Source: Thermasporomyces sp036564245 (GTDB lineage Bacteria > Actinomycetota > Actinomycetes > Propionibacteriales > Actinopolymorphaceae). From it: a stretch of DNA of 64,000 bases. The notes beneath the pieces were generated by a model. It saw nothing but the letters and a program-made list of their open reading frames with translations. It was not told the DNA's origin and made no database searches. Shown here piece after piece: positions 61,110-64,000 of the stretch. Made by a program: the position numbers and the translations under genes. How positions within the stretch are numbered: position 1 is the first letter of the stretch; every line of letters starts with the position of its first letter. Location of the stretch: the NCBI GenBank assembly GCA_036564245.1, contig DATCKU010000054.1, positions 124,001-188,000 of the forward strand, read 5' to 3'.

Positions 61110-62081
61110 ATGCGTCGACGCAGCTTCCTGTGTGGAGCCCTGGTGTCCGGAGCGAGTCTCGCTGGCTTTGCCGGGATGGCTCTGCACGCCGGACCGGCTG
61201 GTGCGACAACGCGGTCGATCGGGTCCAAGGTCTTCCCGACGACGTTCGACCTGCCCGACGGCTTCCAACCGGAAGGCATCGCCATCGGATGGGATCCGGT
61301 GGCGTACTTCGGCTCACGCGCTGACGGCTCCATCTACCAGGCTTCGCTCGTCACCGGTCGCGGCCGGATCCTGAGCCAGGGTCCGGGGACGCCTTCGCTC
61401 GGGTTGACGACCGATGGGTTCCGTCTCTTCGTGTCGGGTGGAACGGGTGGCGACGCGCGGGTCATCGACCGGTTCACAGGTGAGGTGTTGGCGTCGTACC
61501 AGTTCGCGACCGGGCCCAGCTTCGTGAACGACGTGGTGCTGACCGGCGACGTCGCATGGTTCACCGACTCGACGAACCCTGTGCTCTACGGTTTGCCGCT
61601 CAAGCATGGTCGGCTGCCGTCTGCCGACAAGGTGGTCCATCTGCCGTTGACCGGCGACATCGTGTACGGCGAGGACATCAACGCGAACGGCATCGAACGG
61701 ACGCCCGATGGCAAGGCACTGCTCATCGTGCAGTCAGGTACCGGGAAACTTTTCCGGGTCAACCCACACAATGGGGTCGCACGCGAGGTGGACCTGGGCG
61801 GTGAGACGCTGACCAACGGCGACGGTTTGCTCCGGCAGGGACACCGCACCCTGTACGTCGTTCAGAACCGGTTCAACACCGTGGCCGTGCTGCACCTCAG
61901 CAAGGACGCGACCAGCGCTCGGGTCGTGGCGCGCGTGACAGACCCGCGGTTCGACATCCCGACCACGGTCGCAGCGTTCGGAGATCGGCTCTACCTTCCG
62001 AACGCGCGGTTCAGCACGCCACCGGAGCCCACGACGCCCTACACGGTCGTCGCCATCCGCCGTCCGAAGCACAAGGGGTAG
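61110..62081 (+). CDS. Tat-secreted SMP-30/beta-propeller-like protein
   Basis: A 323-residue protein from ATG 61110, preceded by GAGGAGGGG. The signal peptide (MRRRSFLCGALVSGASLAGFAGMALHAGPAGA) has a twin-arginine motif. The mature part is made of repeated beta-blades: PEGIAIGWDPVAYFGSRADGSIYQASL, GPSFVNDVVLTGDVAWFTDS, NGIERTPDGKALLIVQSGTGKLFRVNP and NGDGLLRQGHRTLYVVQNRFNTVAVLHL. This matches SMP-30/gluconolactonase-like or similar secreted propellers. The catalytic activity is not clear. It lies 42 bp downstream of larC on the same strand. Confidence 0.8.
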   Translation: MRRRSFLCGALVSGASLAGFAGMALHAGPAGATTRSIGSKVFPTTFDLPDGFQPEGIAIGWDPVAYFGSRADGSIYQASLVTGRGRILSQGPGTPSLGLTTDGFRLFVSGGTGGDARVIDRFTGEVLASYQFATGPSFVNDVVLTGDVAWFTDSTNPVLYGLPLKHGRLPSADKVVHLPLTGDIVYGEDINANGIERTPDGKALLIVQSGTGKLFRVNPHNGVAREVDLGGETLTNGDGLLRQGHRTLYVVQNRFNTVAVLHLSKDATSARVVARVTDPRFDIPTTVAAFGDRLYLPNARFSTPPEPTTPYTVVAIRRPKHKG

Positions 62082-62191
62082 AGACTTTCGCCTCAGGCCG
62101 CCTCCACGAGCTGCCCTCGTACCATTAGGCTGTCGTGGAGGCGGGCCCCGCTCGCCGTCCATCCGGTTTCCCTGGCACCGAACGGCTCGCG

Positions 62192-63244
62192 ATGCGGCAG
62201 ATAGGCGTCTTCACCGGCAGCGCACACCCTGAACTGGCGCGGGAGATTTGTGCGCATCTCGGCGTCGAGCTCTCGCCCACCAGCATCCAACGGTTCAGCA
62301 ACGACTGTCTGCAGGTGCAGCTGCAGGCGAACTGCCGCCAGCGCGACATCTACCTGGTACAGCCGCTCGTGCCGCCGGTGCAGGAGCACCTGATGGAGCT
62401 GCTGCTGATGCTCGACGCGGCCCGTGGGGCGTCGGCTGCGCAGATCACGGCGGTGATTCCGCACTATGCGTATGCGCGATCCGACAAGAAGGATCAGCCA
62501 CGCATTTCGATCGCCGGCCGGCTGGTCGCCGACCTGCTGGCTACGGCCGGTGCCAGCCGGGTGCTCACCATGGCTCTTCATGCTCCGCAGGTGCATGGCT
62601 TCTTCGCGATACCCGTCGACCACCTGACCGCGGTCGTCGAGCTCGCGAAGCACTTCTCCGGTCGGGATCTGAGCAACACGGTTGTTGTGTCGCCCGACCT
62701 GGGGAACGCCAAGCCTGCAACGCAGTTCGCTCGCCTGTTGGGGTTACCGGTCGCAGCGGGCAGCAAGCAGCGGCTTGCCGATGACGAGGTGCGCATCGAC
62801 GCGATCGTCGGCGACGTCGCCGACAAGAACGTCATCATTCTCGACGACGAGATCGCCAACGCTGGTTCGATCATCAAGCTTCTCGAACGCCTTCGCGAGC
62901 ACCGGGTGCGCCGCATCTCCATCGCCTGTACGCATGGTCTTTTCACCGGAAAGGCGATCCAACGGCTCGCAGCTCAAGGTGATGTCGAGGAGATCGTCAC
63001 GACCAACACCGTGCCGTTGGCTCCCGAGAAGGCGTTGCCCAACCTCCGGGTACGCTCCGTCGCACCCCTCTTCGCGGAGGCGATTCGACGCATCCATCTT
63101 GGCGAGTCAGTGAGTAGCCTGCTACCTGGGAACGCGCCTGACGGGTCACTGAACGGCTCGACAGGCGGTGGTCAAGGGTTTGCCGGGGGGTCGCAGGCTG
63201 ACGTTCGGGAGCATGCGGGGGCCGAGCCCTCGCAGGGTATGTGA
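62192..63244 (+). CDS. Ribose-phosphate pyrophosphokinase-family protein, divergent PRPP loop
   Basis: About 350 residues. The PRPP synthetase fold is clear: IGVFTGSAHPELAREICAHLG, QRFSNDCLQVQL, HYAYARSDKKDQPRISIAGRLVADLL (the flexible loop region), VVVSPDLGNAKPATQFA. The PRPP loop reads VIILDDEIANAGSIIKLLERL where the common enzymes have DDxxDTGGT, so the DTGGT part is altered (ANAGS). A Gly/Ser-rich tail of about 45 residues follows. It may be a class-II-like or specialised enzyme, and a standard PrsA is likely elsewhere. ATG 62192 suits the family start; GTG 62135 would add 19 residues. Confidence 0.85.
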   Translation: MRQIGVFTGSAHPELAREICAHLGVELSPTSIQRFSNDCLQVQLQANCRQRDIYLVQPLVPPVQEHLMELLLMLDAARGASAAQITAVIPHYAYARSDKKDQPRISIAGRLVADLLATAGASRVLTMALHAPQVHGFFAIPVDHLTAVVELAKHFSGRDLSNTVVVSPDLGNAKPATQFARLLGLPVAAGSKQRLADDEVRIDAIVGDVADKNVIILDDEIANAGSIIKLLERLREHRVRRISIACTHGLFTGKAIQRLAAQGDVEEIVTTNTVPLAPEKALPNLRVRSVAPLFAEAIRRIHLGESVSSLLPGNAPDGSLNGSTGGGQGFAGGSQADVREHAGAEPSQGM

Positions 63245-63260
63245 AGGAAGGGTAGGGGCC

Positions 63261-63944
63261 GTGGCCGGATGGGTCTTTCTCGCCGGGGGCGGCGGTGCGC
63301 GCGATTCGCGTCCGCTCGACAAGCAGTTCGCTCGTGCCCTCGCCGGTGGCACCCTCTCGTACTGGCCAGTGGCGCTGGACCCCGCGACGCATGACTACGG
63401 CGAGTGCTTCGCCTGGTTGCGTGGCATCTACGAGCCGTTGGGTGTGCGTCGGATCAGCATGTGGACCGGCGATCGGCCGATCTATCCCGCCGACTACCAG
63501 GGCATCTACATCGGTGGCGGCAATACGTACCGACTGTTGTCGATCATCCGCCGGTGGAACCTGCTCGAGCAGCTCAGGGAGTTCGTCTCCGGCGGCGGCA
63601 TGGTGTTCGGCGGGAGCGCAGGTGCGGCGCTGCTCGGCGCCGACATCACCACGACAGCCCATCTCGACCGCAACGACGTAGGGCTGACCGACACCCAGGG
63701 AGCTGATCTTGCCGCTGGCCACGGTGTCTTCGTCCACCACCAGGACTCCGACCTGCCACGCGAGATCGTCTGGTCGGCCACGTACCGCCGGCCGGCGATT
63801 GCGCTCACTGAGCGTGCCAACGCGGTCGCGGCAGGTTCGACGATCACGGCCATCGGGCCGGATCCGTTGATCATGGTTGACCAGAGGGGTTGTCGACGGC
63901 TCGCTCCCGGTGCGACGTCGTACGACGGACTCTCGGTGCAGTGA
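63261..63944 (+). CDS. Peptidase E-like (family S51) serine peptidase
   Basis: A 227-residue protein from GTG 63261, preceded by GGAAGGGTAGGGG. Conserved segments are GIYIGGGNTYRLLSIIR (about 81-97), the nucleophile motif GGSAGAALLG (about 118-127) and HHQDSDLPREIVWSA (about 160-174), matching cyanophycinase/peptidase E enzymes with a Ser-His-Glu/Asp triad. Peptidase E removes N-terminal aspartyl residues from dipeptides; the precise substrate here is open. The gene begins 17 bp after the PRPP synthetase-like gene, so they are probably co-transcribed. Confidence 0.85.
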   Translation: MAGWVFLAGGGGARDSRPLDKQFARALAGGTLSYWPVALDPATHDYGECFAWLRGIYEPLGVRRISMWTGDRPIYPADYQGIYIGGGNTYRLLSIIRRWNLLEQLREFVSGGGMVFGGSAGAALLGADITTTAHLDRNDVGLTDTQGADLAAGHGVFVHHQDSDLPREIVWSATYRRPAIALTERANAVAAGSTITAIGPDPLIMVDQRGCRRLAPGATSYDGLSVQ

Positions 63945-64000
63945 CGCCGTGCTGTGACGGTGTAAGCGATCTTGTCCTCCCCCGGCCAGGTGCATCCTCA

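Overview
The window is high-GC DNA with dense, often overlapping genes, many GTG starts and gene families typical of Actinomycetota: WXG100/type VII secretion, the ImuA'-ImuB-DnaE2 mutasome under a perfect actinobacterial SOS box, a Ddn-type deazaflavin oxidoreductase and EcsC. A soil-type lineage such as Propionibacteriales (Kribbella/Actinopolymorpha-like) would fit, but no rRNA or other decisive marker is present, so the assignment is tentative. I saw no tRNA, rRNA, CRISPR array, transposase or prophage module.

Layout. 1-1.8 kb: the end of a leftward operon with a glutamate mutase epsilon-like protein (cut by the window edge) and an F420-0 ligase-like protein. 2.4-7.4 kb: a membrane-anchored GH6 glucanase, a GT-C membrane protein and a NarL-type two-component pair. 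7.6-8.9 kb: a MerR regulator with a stand-alone GyrI-like protein. 9.3-12.4 kb: a sugar ABC importer (two permeases and a lipoprotein) behind a LacI-type operator. 12.7-16 kb: EcsC protein, Aat transferase, a small conserved protein and an Fpg/Nei glycosylase.

16.1-31.2 kb holds a type IV secretion-like envelope machine: TcpC/VirB8-like, small VirB2- and VirB3-like membrane proteins, VirB4 ATPase, VirB6-like channel, NERD-domain membrane protein, MinD-like ATPase with a proline-rich tail, a muralytic lysozyme-like/M23 protein and two accessory membrane proteins. No relaxase or coupling ATPase is visible. Inside it one gene is broken by an exact 23-bp tandem duplication. 31.6-35.5 kb: a Ddn-like enzyme, an AAA ATPase, a zinc-ribbon membrane protein and a MarR-GNAT fusion. 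35.6-47.9 kb is a compact type VII (ESX-like) system: two WXG100 proteins, EccB, EccE, an unknown partner, EccD, three-domain EccC and mycosin, without EccA, EspG or PE/PPE.

48-52 kb: an anti-sigma-type ATPase fused to a DCC (DUF393) domain, an unassigned radical SAM enzyme with an OmdA-like partner, and a PIG-L deacetylase. 52-59 kb: the SOS mutasome dnaE2-imuB-imuA', with a possible extra small ORF between imuB and dnaE2. 59-64 kb: larB-larC (nickel-pincer cofactor), a Tat-secreted beta-propeller protein, a divergent PRPP synthetase and a peptidase E-like protease.

The most striking unexplained signal is a dispersed repeat. A 12-nt core, AATGACCAYGTG, recurs about a dozen times, nearly always just past a stop codon and in the same direction as the gene; at three genes the TGA of the core is the stop codon itself. 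Four copies are extended by a constant 6-nt spacer into a 36-nt hairpin with a 16-position stem, a 4-nt loop and compensatory changes.
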